This document shows positions 7,202 through 15,800 of a DNA stretch of 64,000 nt, piece after piece. Origin of the DNA: Lientehia hominis (GTDB lineage Bacteria > Bacillota > Clostridia > Lachnospirales > Lachnospiraceae); contig NZ_JAJNOR010000010.1 of assembly GCF_021044755.1 (NCBI RefSeq), forward strand, positions 38,175-102,174. The letters are read 5' to 3'. How positions within the stretch are numbered: position 1 is the first letter of the stretch; every line of letters starts with the position of its first letter. The translations under genes and the position numbers were made by a program. The notes under the pieces were generated by a model that was not told the DNA's origin, ran no database searches, and saw nothing but the letters and a program-made list of their open reading frames with translations.

Positions 7202-8521
7202 TTACCGCTCCTGCCAAAAACATCTCAGCAGATCAGAAAGAGCTTCCTGGTCCTTAACTCCCATCACTTCCCTGGCGGAATGCATAGCCAGCAAAGGAAT
7301 GCCGATATCCGCCGTATTCATCACAGCAAAGGAGGATGCGATGGAACCCAGAGTGCTGCCGCTCCCCACATCAGAACGGTTGGCAAAGAGCTGGAACGGA
7401 ATATGATTTTTATCACAAATGCTTCTGACTACGCCGACAGCCTCTCCATCTGTGGCATATTTCTGATTGCTCTCCGCCTTTAAAGCGACTCCTCCGTTCA
7501 GATAAACCGGATTCGTTACATCACTCTTATCCGGTTGGTTCGGATGCTTTCCGTGGGCCACATCCACGGAAAGCAGAAAGCTTTTCAGCAGACAGTTGAT
7601 GCAGTCCTCACCGCTGTAGCCGAAAGAACGGCAGACCTTTTCCATCACCAGCGCAAGTAGGGAAGAACCGGCCCCCTGCTTCGTCTTGCTGCCAATCTCC
7701 TCATGGTCAAAGAACACGGCCATATCCACGCCGCTTCTTCTCTCTGTCCCTGCGAGCAATCCATCCACACAAGCGCTTACCGAAGTCAGGTTATCCAGTC
7801 TGGGCGCCGAGAGAAATTCACCGTTCATTCCAAGGATATCCGGCTTATCGCAGTTATAAACAGAAAGTTCATAAAATAAGATATCTTCCGGAACTGCGCT
7901 AAGCTCTCCCGCCAGAGCATTCAGGAAAAATCCCCCTTTGTTCAGCACATCCGACGCAGCTTGTCCGGCCATCGGGAGCATATCCTTCTGCTTATTTAAC
8001 TCAACCCCTTTGTTCACTTCCCGGTTCATATGAATGGCCAGGTTGGGGATCGTAAACACAGGGCGTCCGAAATCCATCAGACGAGTTTCGGGGCTAAAGC
8101 AGCCGTTTCCTTTGAGCGTCACCCTTCCGGCCACGGACAGAGGCCTGTCAAGCCAAGTATTTAAGATAGGGCCTCCATACGTTTCTACATTGACTTTCGC
8201 ATAAGTATCCTGGGACATATCCGGAGCCGTTTTTATACGCATACAGGGCCAGTCTGTATGGGCCGCTGCGATCCGAAAGCTCTGAAGGCGCCCAAAACCG
8301 GGATTTATACGGAAAGCGAACATGGAAGAACCATGGGCTTTCACATAATATTTTCCTCCCTTTTCCAGAGACCAGCTGTCCCACATTCCCAGCTCCTGAT
8401 ACCCGTCTCGTTCAAGCTCTTCTGCCGCGGCCTCCACCACATGATACGGCGATACCCCCCGCTCAATATATCTCAAAAGCCCTTCCGGCACTCTGTTTTC
8501 CTGGTTCTGTCTGTCCGCCAT
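7202..8521 (-). CDS. M18 family aminopeptidase
   Basis: This 439-residue metallopeptidase belongs to the aspartyl-aminopeptidase family (M18, ApeB/DNPEP-like). Metal ligands and catalytic residues of the family are visible in AAHTDWPCMRI, DHEEIGSKTKQGAGS and SVDVAHGKHPN, with the C-terminal GIPLLAMHSAREVMG motif. It is expected to be a cytosolic two-zinc peptidase that releases N-terminal, often acidic, residues from peptides. ATG 8521 follows GGAGGAAAGAAGG; an upstream ATG at 8542 overlaps this site. Confidence 0.9.
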   Translation of the reverse strand: MADRQNQENRVPEGLLRYIERGVSPYHVVEAAAEELERDGYQELGMWDSWSLEKGGKYYVKAHGSSMFAFRINPGFGRLQSFRIAAAHTDWPCMRIKTAPDMSQDTYAKVNVETYGGPILNTWLDRPLSVAGRVTLKGNGCFSPETRLMDFGRPVFTIPNLAIHMNREVNKGVELNKQKDMLPMAGQAASDVLNKGGFFLNALAGELSAVPEDILFYELSVYNCDKPDILGMNGEFLSAPRLDNLTSVSACVDGLLAGTERRSGVDMAVFFDHEEIGSKTKQGAGSSLLALVMEKVCRSFGYSGEDCINCLLKSFLLSVDVAHGKHPNQPDKSDVTNPVYLNGGVALKAESNQKYATDGEAVGVVRSICDKNHIPFQLFANRSDVGSGSTLGSIASSFAVMNTADIGIPLLAMHSAREVMGVKDQEALSDLLRCFWQER

Positions 8522-8644
8522 CCTTCTTTCCTCCTCCCGCATTTATTGCAGATTCTGTCTTTCTATTCCAGTATACCACATTTTTAAAGAAAGGCTTCCC
8601 TTTTTCCTGATTTTCTCCTATACTGAACGTATTAGGAGGTTCTC

Positions 8645-9142
8645 ATGATAGCGCTGAAAATACCAGACAAAAAGGATTTCACATCTAAGCTGTTTCTTCA
8701 GGACACCTTTGACGCTTTTATGGTGTCTCAGGCTTCTTTTACCACAAGCATCACCGTCTCCCTTGACGGTTCTCTCCACCGGGATTATTTCACTGACGCA
8801 GAATGGGAAGAAATGGAACAGCATGATTTTGCCCGCTGGCCGCTCCTTAAGCCCTTGTGCTACCAGATTATCAAGGGCAGGAGGCTGCCGGAGCACTTTA
8901 AGATCGTCTTCATGCTGTCCCGCTCCAATACGGAAAAGCTGTTATCAGGAACTGGCCTGTCCATCCCGGTGGAACAGGTCGGCGGCCTGTTTTTGAATGT
9001 CCGCTATGATCAGGGAACGCTTCAATGCGTGACCGGCGTCGCCCACTCTTTTTTTACCGCCGATAAGTCTCTGGACCGGGCATGGGACGATATGATAAGG
9101 CGTCATTTCAGATCCAGGGAAATATTCTGGGAAGAAGATTAG
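8645..9142 (+). CDS. DUF5721-like protein
   Basis: This 165-residue cytoplasmic protein starts at ATG 8645 after TTAGGAGG. It looks like the DUF5721 group, short proteins common in Lachnospiraceae that begin MIALKI and contain a conserved HFKIVFMLS-like strand (recalled, not searched). Function is unknown. A TATACT -10-like hexamer lies about 30 bases upstream. The gene is not linked in an operon with htpG, which has its own promoter. Confidence 0.75.
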   Translation: MIALKIPDKKDFTSKLFLQDTFDAFMVSQASFTTSITVSLDGSLHRDYFTDAEWEEMEQHDFARWPLLKPLCYQIIKGRRLPEHFKIVFMLSRSNTEKLLSGTGLSIPVEQVGGLFLNVRYDQGTLQCVTGVAHSFFTADKSLDRAWDDMIRRHFRSREIFWEED

Positions 9143-9190
9143 AGCCTTTCTCCCTTATTTCAACAAAAACCGGAAAACAAAAGCAGGTTA

Positions 9191-9217
9191 TTAGCACTCA
9201 TGTCTATTGAGTGCTAA
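9191..9217 (+). promoter_or_regulatory. CIRCE operator for HrcA
   Basis: A perfect TTAGCACTC, nine-base spacer and GAGTGCTAA (9191-9199 and 9209-9217) match the CIRCE consensus. It ends seven bases before the -35 box of the htpG promoter instead of overlapping the start site. Confidence 0.93.
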
Positions 9218-9224
9218 TTTTTTC

Positions 9225-9253
9225 TTGACTTTTATATGTCAGCGTATTACAAT
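9225..9253 (+). promoter_or_regulatory. htpG promoter
   Basis: TTGACT (9225-9230), 17 bp and TACAAT (9248-9253) form a good vegetative promoter directly after the CIRCE element. Confidence 0.8.
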
Positions 9254-9323
9254 ATACTTCAGAAATCGAAAAGACCGTTTTGTCTTTTAAACCCACAAAG
9301 AAAAAAAGAAAGGTGTGATTGAA

Positions 9324-11324
9324 ATGCCAGAGAAACAGGGCAATTTATCCATTAACAGTGAAAACATATTTCCTATCATAAAGAAATGGCTTTACAGTGA
9401 CCACGATATTTTTTACCGTGAACTGATCTCCAACGGCTGCGACGCCATCACCAAGTTGAAAAAGCTGGATGTGATGGGCGAGTTTGAGATTCCGGAGGAT
9501 ACCGAATTCAAAATCCAGGTCACGGTAAATCCCGATGAAAAGACCATCTCCTTCAAGGACAACGGCATTGGAATGACCTTTGAGGAGCTGGACGAGTACA
9601 TCAACCAGATCGCTTTTTCCGGAGCCAGGGATTTCCTGGAGAAATATAAGGACAAGACGAACGAAGACCAGATCATTGGACATTTTGGCCTGGGCTTCTA
9701 TTCTTCCTTCATGGTCGCGGACAAGGTAAGCATCGATACAAAGTCCTATCGTGCCGGCGCGCCTGCCGTCCACTGGGAATCGGACGGAGGCCAGGAATTC
9801 GCCATGGCTGAAGGGAGCAAGGAAGATTTTGGAACAGAGATCACATTGTATCTCAATGAAGACAGCCTGGAATTCGCCAACGAATATAAGGCCCGCGAAG
9901 TCATCGGAAAATACTGCTCCTTCATGCCTGTGAACATTTTCCTGAACAAAGCGAACGCCCCTCAGGAATACGAGACCATCGACGTGAGCGAGGTGACGGA
10001 AAAGGATGTAGTGGTGGAGACCACCATTGAAGAAGCCAAAACAGAAGAACGGGAAAATGAAAACGGAGAAAAAGAGATCGTGGAGATTTCTCCCCGGAAG
10101 GAACTTGCCAAGATCAACAAGCGTCCTGTCCCTCTGAACGATATCCATCCTCTCTGGACGAAACATCCCAATGAATGCACCGACGAAGAATACAAGAAAT
10201 TTTACCGTACCGTATTCAATGACTACAAGGAGCCTTTATTTTGGATCCACCTGAATATGGACTATCCGTTCAACTTAAAAGGCATCCTTTACTTCCCGAA
10301 GATAGGTTCCCAGTATGAGAGCATTGAAGGGACCATCAAGCTTTATAACAGCCAGGTATTCGTTGCGGACAATATCAAGGAGGTCATTCCTGAATTCCTG
10401 ATGCTGTTAAAAGGTGTGATCGACTGCCCCGACCTCCCTTTAAATGTCTCCAGGAGCGCATTGCAGAACGACGGCTTCGTCAAGAAGATCTCCGATTACA
10501 TCACCAAGAAGGTAGCGGACAAGCTGACCGGTATGTATAAGGTCGAGAAAGAGAATTATGAAAAATACTGGGACGATCTGAGTCCCTTCATCAAATTCGG
10601 TTATATCCGGGATGAAAAATTTGAGGACAAGATAAAAGACTGTATCCTGTTCAAGAACCTGGAGGGCCGTTATCTGACCCTGGCGGAATGCCTGGAGGAA
10701 AACAAAGAAGCTCACGAAAACACGGTCTTCTATGTGACCGATGAAAAAGCGCAGAGCCAATATATCAACATGTTCAAGGAAGCCGGTATTGATGCGGTGA
10801 TCCTGACCCATACCATTGACTCTCCTTTCATCAGCCATGTGGAACAGAAAAATGAAAACGTGCATTTCCTGAGAATCGATACGGATCTGGACAGCGCTTT
10901 CAAGGAGGAGACGGGGGAAGAAGAAAAAGAATCCCTGAACAAGATGACCGATAAGCTGACGGAAACCTTCCGGAAAGCTCTCGGTGACGATAAGCTGGAA
11001 GTCAAGGTAGAAAAGCTCAAAAATTCGTCCATTGCTTCTGTAGTCACTTCGTCCGAAGACAGCCGCCGGATGCAGGATATGATGAAAATGTACAGCATGG
11101 GAGATATGAACATGGATATGTTCGGCGCTTCTGAAAGTCTCGTGCTGAACGCAAATCATCCTCTCGTGACTTATGTACTGGAGCACGAGGACAGTGAAGA
11201 TACCTCCATATTCTGTGAACAGCTGTATGACCTGGCCCTTTTAAGCCATGGAAGCCTGTCTCCGGAACGCATGAGCAAATTCATTGCCCGTACCAATGAC
11301 GTGATGTTAAAGCTGGCCGAATAA
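9324..11324 (+). CDS. htpG: Hsp90 family chaperone HtpG
   Basis: This 666-residue protein has the GHKL ATPase domain (RELISNGCDAITKL with the catalytic Glu, DNGIGM, GHFGLGFYSSF), the middle client-binding domain (PLFWIHLNMDYPFNLKGILYFP, DCPDLPLNVSRSALQND) and the C-terminal dimerisation domain. It is a soluble stress chaperone. ATG 9324 is preferred to an in-frame GTG at 9315, which lies in the ribosome-binding site AAAGGTGTG. Its CIRCE element predicts HrcA repression and heat induction, unlike Bacillus subtilis, where htpG lies outside the HrcA regulon. A strong terminator follows. Confidence 0.96.
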   Translation: MPEKQGNLSINSENIFPIIKKWLYSDHDIFYRELISNGCDAITKLKKLDVMGEFEIPEDTEFKIQVTVNPDEKTISFKDNGIGMTFEELDEYINQIAFSGARDFLEKYKDKTNEDQIIGHFGLGFYSSFMVADKVSIDTKSYRAGAPAVHWESDGGQEFAMAEGSKEDFGTEITLYLNEDSLEFANEYKAREVIGKYCSFMPVNIFLNKANAPQEYETIDVSEVTEKDVVVETTIEEAKTEERENENGEKEIVEISPRKELAKINKRPVPLNDIHPLWTKHPNECTDEEYKKFYRTVFNDYKEPLFWIHLNMDYPFNLKGILYFPKIGSQYESIEGTIKLYNSQVFVADNIKEVIPEFLMLLKGVIDCPDLPLNVSRSALQNDGFVKKISDYITKKVADKLTGMYKVEKENYEKYWDDLSPFIKFGYIRDEKFEDKIKDCILFKNLEGRYLTLAECLEENKEAHENTVFYVTDEKAQSQYINMFKEAGIDAVILTHTIDSPFISHVEQKNENVHFLRIDTDLDSAFKEETGEEEKESLNKMTDKLTETFRKALGDDKLEVKVEKLKNSSIASVVTSSEDSRRMQDMMKMYSMGDMNMDMFGASESLVLNANHPLVTYVLEHEDSEDTSIFCEQLYDLALLSHGSLSPERMSKFIARTNDVMLKLAE

Positions 11325-11362
11325 AAATTTCATAGGACGAGCTTTCCTATGAAATCAAAATA

Positions 11363-11400
11363 CTGCCGCCGGATGGACAATTCCATCCGGCGGCAGTTTA
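11363..11400 (+). terminator. htpG terminator
   Basis: Fourteen-bp perfect arms CTGCCGCCGGATGG and its complement (11363-11376, 11383-11396) are followed by TTTA. The same hairpin may serve the convergent small gene. Confidence 0.85.
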
Positions 11401-11535
11401 TTAATGATGTCTGTGATTCCTGTTCTCCCGATTCTTCTTTTCCTGCCGTTTTCTCTCCCTTTCCTTTTGTGCCTCGTCACATTCCTCATCTATCTCATAT
11501 ACTGAATCTTCATCAATTATAAGTCTGGTTTTCAT
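11401..11535 (-). CDS. Small highly charged protein
   Basis: This 44-residue frame starts MKTRLIIDEDSVYEIDEECD and ends in a Lys/Arg/Glu-rich tail with RNHRHH. An AAGGAG site precedes the ATG by a suitable distance, and the gene abuts the bidirectional hairpin used by htpG. The acidic N-terminal half and basic, helix-prone C-terminal half give it a bipolar charge. No family is recognised. It could be a small regulatory or RNA-binding protein, but nothing in the context tests this. Confidence 0.6.
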   Translation of the reverse strand: MKTRLIIDEDSVYEIDEECDEAQKERERKRQEKKNRENRNHRHH

Positions 11536-11684
11536 AAAAGCGTCTCCTTACACATAATAGTGGTTCCTCAGAAACCGCTCATAATATCATATGCCAAATT
11601 TTCCAATTTCGTTTTTCGTCCAGTCTGCATAGGCCAACCCTTCCTCCGCATAAAGTAAAGGGAACAAACCTACGAGGTGCCATT

Positions 11685-12311
11685 TTGGAACAAGATAGCT
11701 TCAAAGCAACCGAACTGGACAAAATGACCAGCGGCTACAACCTCCAGATGCTGAAAGCGGCCCTGGCTTATTTTCCTGCCTCACAGAAACGTCTTCTGTC
11801 CGTGCTCGTAAAATTTCAGGAGCTTAAAAATACCGTAAACTTGTTTTCTTCCCCTGAAGCAGCCGACGCCTTAAGCATCTGCTCCGCCTCTGAGGGCGCT
11901 CCCAAAAGAGGATTTTTTGACCTATTAAACGAAATAAAAGATTTTGGCAGTCCAGAGCAGAGGAAAGCCTTCGACCGGCTGAATTACATCATCCAGCTGT
12001 CCTCCTTATATGATCAGATGTCTCAAGGCGGACCGGCTGCTGAATCTGCCAGCCAGACCCGGGAAGAACCGGCTCCATTCACCGTAGTATCCGGACAGCC
12101 TGCCGCAGAAGAAGAAAAGGCCACACTGTCAGCCGCTTCCCTGGATCCAGACTCACCGTCCGGTCCTTCTTCATCTGAAGCCGATGATGACTTCCGAAGC
12201 TTTATCCGCGGCTCTCTGAACTCCAGTCAGCAGGACCTTTTCGATTCTTACAGCGCTATGTTCCACTCTCTCAGCAATGCACCAGGAAAGGAGCCACATC
12301 ACAATGAATAA
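11685..12311 (+). CDS. Hypothetical protein, partner of the next gene
   Basis: This 208-residue protein starts at a TTG (11685) after GAGGTG. The first 110 residues are helical (MLKAALAYFPASQKRLLSVLVKF), then comes a Pro/Ser/Glu-rich linker (about 115-165) and a short C-terminal helical module (DDDFRSFIRGSLNSSQQDLF). There is no signal peptide or membrane helix. Its stop overlaps the start of the next gene, so the two are translated together and probably interact. I do not recognise the family. Confidence 0.7.
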   Translation: MEQDSFKATELDKMTSGYNLQMLKAALAYFPASQKRLLSVLVKFQELKNTVNLFSSPEAADALSICSASEGAPKRGFFDLLNEIKDFGSPEQRKAFDRLNYIIQLSSLYDQMSQGGPAAESASQTREEPAPFTVVSGQPAAEEEKATLSAASLDPDSPSGPSSSEADDDFRSFIRGSLNSSQQDLFDSYSAMFHSLSNAPGKEPHHNE

Positions 12312-12861
12312 CTTTCAAAACGGGATGTATAACAACGGCATGAACGGAAACAGAGGCCGAAACATGTCTCCCATGAACGGAGACGCCGGACAGAATCAGA
12401 ACCCAGGGAACAATTACCAGAATTCAGTTGATAATTTTCAGAATCCGAACAGTTCACCACAGAATACCGGCAGCCCCGCTCAGAATGCCGGCGCAGCGGA
12501 CCAAAGCCCTGGCGCCTCCGGTCAGAATCCCGGGAACACCGGAAATCCGGATGGCACACCTTTGTCAGGACAAAACAGCTCCGGAAACGACAGCTGGAAA
12601 AATGACCCGTCTTTAAAAAATATGGATTTAAAAAAGCTGGCCTTTTTATCCGAACTGGTCTCCCAATCCGGCAGCCAGTCAATGGACTCCCTGCTGCCCT
12701 TCCTGATGTCTGCCAATAAGAATGCCAATTCCATGGGGATGCAGTTCAATGATTCAGAGACAGATCTAATACTCAATGTCTTAAAAAGCCGGATGAAACC
12801 GGAGGAGCAGTCCAGAATTGATATGATCCGGAAAATGGCAGATATGCTGGGGCGGAAATAA
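12304..12861 (+). CDS. Asn/Gln/Gly-rich hypothetical protein
   Basis: This 185-residue protein starts at ATG 12304 after AAGGAG, overlapping the previous stop (ATGAATAA). Residues 1-100 are low-complexity repeats rich in N, Q, P, G and S (repeated QN and PGN steps). Residues 105-185 form a predicted helical domain (LKKLAFLSELVSQSGSQSM, MIRKMADMLGRK). The layout of a sticky or disordered arm on a helical body resembles proteins that form assemblies or coat layers, but no secretion or sporulation signal is seen. Function unknown. Confidence 0.7.
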   Translation: MNNFQNGMYNNGMNGNRGRNMSPMNGDAGQNQNPGNNYQNSVDNFQNPNSSPQNTGSPAQNAGAADQSPGASGQNPGNTGNPDGTPLSGQNSSGNDSWKNDPSLKNMDLKKLAFLSELVSQSGSQSMDSLLPFLMSANKNANSMGMQFNDSETDLILNVLKSRMKPEEQSRIDMIRKMADMLGRK

Positions 12862-12868
12862 GAACAAA

Positions 12869-12899
12869 AAGTGCCGGAAGAACAATCCTCCGGCACTTT
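12869..12899. terminator. Bidirectional terminator
   Basis: Ten-bp arms AAGTGCCGGA and TCCGGCACTT (12869-12878, 12889-12898) have T residues on one side and A residues on the other, between convergent genes. Confidence 0.8.
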
Positions 12900-12900
12900 A

Positions 12901-13428
12901 TTATTTTACTGTTATCTGGCACATTTTCATAGCTTCCAGCGCGTTGATATGGCTTCTCGGCGTCACACCGGCACAGCAGCTGCTGTCTGCCAGGACAGGC
13001 ACTTCCGGAAGAAAAGCTTTGATGAGCATGGCATTGGATATCACACAGATATCCGTACACAGACCGACCAGCTCGATCTCCTCCAACGGTTCTTTTTCGT
13101 TTATCTCCGCCAGATACTGTGCAAGTTCTACAGACCCAAAGGTTAGCTTTTCAAAAATCCTGGCCTGTTTTTCTTTTAGTAAAAAATCAATCTCCGGTTC
13201 AAGCTCCCATCCGCTGCTTCCTTTTATGCAATGCGCCACCGGGAGCCTCCGCCCTTCCTGGGAGTTTTTATAATCCGTACCGTGCGTATCTTGTGTTGCT
13301 AAAACGATTCCCCGGAAGCCCCGTATTTTTTCTTTAACTCCAGGAACAATGGCTTTCGCCTCCTTTGTCCCCAGCGCCCCGTCTATAAAGTCCTTCTGCA
13401 TATCCACTACAATAAGTGCCCTGCTCAT
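12901..13428 (-). CDS. Isochorismatase-family cysteine hydrolase (nicotinamidase-like)
   Basis: This 175-residue protein has the catalytic triad of the family: Asp9 in VVDMQKDF, Lys in the FEKLTFGS region and Cys in VGLCTDICV. The HGTDY motif near residue 50 fits metal binding of nicotinamidases. It would hydrolyse nicotinamide or a related amide in NAD salvage; the exact substrate is not settled by sequence. The start at 13428 has GGGAGG. It is probably in an operon downstream of the YqeY-like gene, 17 bp away. Confidence 0.8.
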   Translation of the reverse strand: MSRALIVVDMQKDFIDGALGTKEAKAIVPGVKEKIRGFRGIVLATQDTHGTDYKNSQEGRRLPVAHCIKGSSGWELEPEIDFLLKEKQARIFEKLTFGSVELAQYLAEINEKEPLEEIELVGLCTDICVISNAMLIKAFLPEVPVLADSSCCAGVTPRSHINALEAMKMCQITVK

Positions 13429-13445
13429 ATGACTTCCTCCCTCTG

Positions 13446-13889
13446 TCAGAATAAACTGGATACGATTTCATTGACAAGCTTGCCGTCCGCCCTGCCCTTT
13501 ACCTTCGGCATCAGCTCTTTCATGATACGGCCCTTGTCCTTGGCGGTGGGAGCATCTATTCCCAGTGTATCCAGTACTTCTTTGACTGCTTCCCGTATAT
13601 GAGTCTCGCTCATCTCTTCCGGCGCAAACTCTTTCAGAACGGAAATCCTCTCTTCACATTCCCTCAGGATATCCGTCCTGTCGGGAGGGCAGGTATCCAT
13701 CGTCTCTTTTGTCTGCTTGATCTCCCTGGCAATGACCGCGTTCTCCTCCGCCTCCGTGAGCTCTTCCCGCTTGTCGATCTGTGCGTTTTTCAGCGCACTT
13801 AAAAGCATGGAAAGAGTCTCCTTTCTCTCTTTTTCCTTATTCTTCATGGCTTTCACCATGGCCGTTCTGACCTCATCAATTTTACCCAT
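13446..13889 (-). CDS. GatB/YqeY domain protein
   Basis: This 147-residue, entirely helical protein is the stand-alone YqeY form of the tRNA-binding tail of GatB. The family motif KGRIMKELMPKVKGRADGKLVN is at the C terminus. It may modulate tRNA-dependent amidotransferase or other tRNA use, but its role is not established. ATG 13889 follows AGGAGG; a longer frame begins at 13928 without a site. Confidence 0.9.
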   Translation of the reverse strand: MGKIDEVRTAMVKAMKNKEKERKETLSMLLSALKNAQIDKREELTEAEENAVIAREIKQTKETMDTCPPDRTDILRECEERISVLKEFAPEEMSETHIREAVKEVLDTLGIDAPTAKDKGRIMKELMPKVKGRADGKLVNEIVSSLF

Positions 13890-13994
13890 AATTTTGCCTC
13901 CTGTCCGCTGATGATTTTCTTTCTGCATTACTTTTCCATTTCATGATACCACAGAGAATTTGTTTTTTCCAGGCCAGTTAAGATTATAAAAACC

Positions 13995-14027
13995 GCCGCA
14001 TACGGCGTTTTCATACCGTATGCGGCA
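13995..14027 (-). terminator. Terminator of the polysaccharide deacetylase gene
   Basis: Eleven-bp arms GCCGCATACGG and CCGTATGCGGC flank an eleven-base loop. A run of T follows on the minus strand. Confidence 0.8.
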
Positions 14028-14036
14028 GCTTTAAAA

Positions 14037-15668
14037 TCAGGAACCGAAATCGTCCTTTATAAATCCTGAGGAATAGTACGCCTTTCCAGGCTCAAAGGCA
14101 ATCCCCTTTGCTTCAAACATCTCCTCCATCGTCACCAGCTGAAAGCCTCTCGCCTTCAGTTCCGGAATGATGGTCCTGCAGGCCTCGATAGTCTCTGGAT
14201 GGATATCATGCATTAAAATGATATCCCCATCCTCCGCCTTCAGCTTTTCGTCATATAGCACATTATTGATGGTGGACGCCGCGTCTCTGGTTTTCCAGTC
14301 CTCAGTATCCACATCCCACCGGGCCAGCGGATACTGAACGTAGCTGAGCACATGGTTATTGTAACCTCCATAAGGAGGGCGCACTGTGCTGCACTTCGGA
14401 AGTCCCCAGCCGGACAGGATATCATTGACCCCTTCGACCTGCTGTGTAATCTCTTCATCTGAGATATTTTTCAGATTCTCATGATCCAACGTATGGTTTC
14501 CCACCTGGCACCCCAGCTCCAGCTCCCGCCGGATGATATCTTCGGCTCCTTCATGCTTCAGCATACTGCCCACCACGAAAAAGGTTGCCCTGGCGTCATT
14601 TGCTTCCAAAAGATCCAGAAGCTCCGGCGTTGTGGAAGATTTTGGCCCGTCATCAAAGGTCAGGCATACCATCGGTTTATTGGGATCCACTTTTCCGCCG
14701 GAAACCGGTCCCTGCACCTCCTGACCGCCTTCCATGCCGTCTGCCAGATTCCTGGTCAGGAAATCCTTTAAGTCTTCCATGGGGACTGTAAACGACAGGA
14801 CATCGTCCACTCCTTCCACCAGGCTTCCTCCGGGAAAATACAGAGTGAGGCCATCCTCATTCCATGTATAATATTTGAAATTTGAAAGCTCGGGGGCTAT
14901 GGCTGTCTCTATAACCTTCCCCGTCTGTCCCTCTGCAAATGACTTTGTCTTCTCTGCCAGCAGATCCAGAAAGCCTTCCTTCAATACATCTGACAGCGAT
15001 ATCTCCGCTCCGTCGGACACGTTATAAGTATAGGTCTCAACGCTTTCTCCCGCCGCAGAAGCCAGGGGAAGCTCCTTATGAATATCGAACTTGACAGAGA
15101 CCAGCTCTTCCTTTGTCTTATAGGATTCATAATCTGCCTGCATGATCATCCTGACGGCTTTTTCTGACTTGCAGCTCGTAACCTCCGCCTTAAATACAGA
15201 GACAATATCTTCCGCCCGCTGGCGGATGCCTGCATCCATGGCTTCGTTCCCAATCACTGGATAACGTACCGCATATCCCTCATAATCAGCGATTTCCTTT
15301 ATCTCCTGTGCACTTCCGACCTCCTGCTTGTCAGCCGCCATCGTAAACTGGAAATTCTTTTCCGACAGCTTCGCGCCGTCTCCTGTCTCCCCGCCGGCAT
15401 TAGATACCGGGGCCCCTTCCACGTTTACCGTATCTTTATGAAGAACTTTAAAAACGATACACACAATCAATACCAGCAGCACCGCCGAAAGGCCGCTGAT
15501 GGCCAGCATCCGATTTCGCCGCTGCTTCTTCAGCCGCTCCGCCGCTCTGGAATAACGCCGTGCTCTATCTGCAGGGACTGCTCCGTCTTGGTCTTGTTTT
15601 GTATGATTCCGGGGTCTGTGAGACAGCTGAATATACTCCAGCCTTTCTTCCTTCCCTTCCTGTAACAT
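14037..15668 (-). CDS. Membrane-anchored polysaccharide deacetylase (PdaC-like)
   Basis: This 543-residue protein has a basic cytoplasmic N terminus, one membrane helix (about residues 53-75, MLAISGLSAVLLVLIVCIVFK), an extracellular DUF3298/DUF4163-like domain and a C-terminal NodB domain. The NodB motifs are complete: TFDDGPKS (catalytic Asp and metal Asp), HTLDH (metal His pair), RPPYGG, and LMHDIHP near the end. It should deacetylate peptidoglycan N-acetylglucosamine or N-acetylmuramic acid, which lowers lysozyme sensitivity. ATG 15668 after GAGG is preferred to ATG 15686, which lacks a site. It is monocistronic. Confidence 0.88.
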   Translation of the reverse strand: MLQEGKEERLEYIQLSHRPRNHTKQDQDGAVPADRARRYSRAAERLKKQRRNRMLAISGLSAVLLVLIVCIVFKVLHKDTVNVEGAPVSNAGGETGDGAKLSEKNFQFTMAADKQEVGSAQEIKEIADYEGYAVRYPVIGNEAMDAGIRQRAEDIVSVFKAEVTSCKSEKAVRMIMQADYESYKTKEELVSVKFDIHKELPLASAAGESVETYTYNVSDGAEISLSDVLKEGFLDLLAEKTKSFAEGQTGKVIETAIAPELSNFKYYTWNEDGLTLYFPGGSLVEGVDDVLSFTVPMEDLKDFLTRNLADGMEGGQEVQGPVSGGKVDPNKPMVCLTFDDGPKSSTTPELLDLLEANDARATFFVVGSMLKHEGAEDIIRRELELGCQVGNHTLDHENLKNISDEEITQQVEGVNDILSGWGLPKCSTVRPPYGGYNNHVLSYVQYPLARWDVDTEDWKTRDAASTINNVLYDEKLKAEDGDIILMHDIHPETIEACRTIIPELKARGFQLVTMEEMFEAKGIAFEPGKAYYSSGFIKDDFGS

Positions 15669-15800
15669 GGTTTCAACCTCTTTCATATTTTATATTCATA
15701 AAGCGATTATCTTTCTCGACCGCATTCCCTACTATAACACATATTCTTGAAGATGTTCTTAACAAAATGTGACAATTTTCTTATATTTATTTCCCCATCA

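Noticed and set aside
9345..10166. Long minus-strand frames inside htpG
   Set aside because: They are antisense shadows of a highly conserved gene, without ribosome sites.
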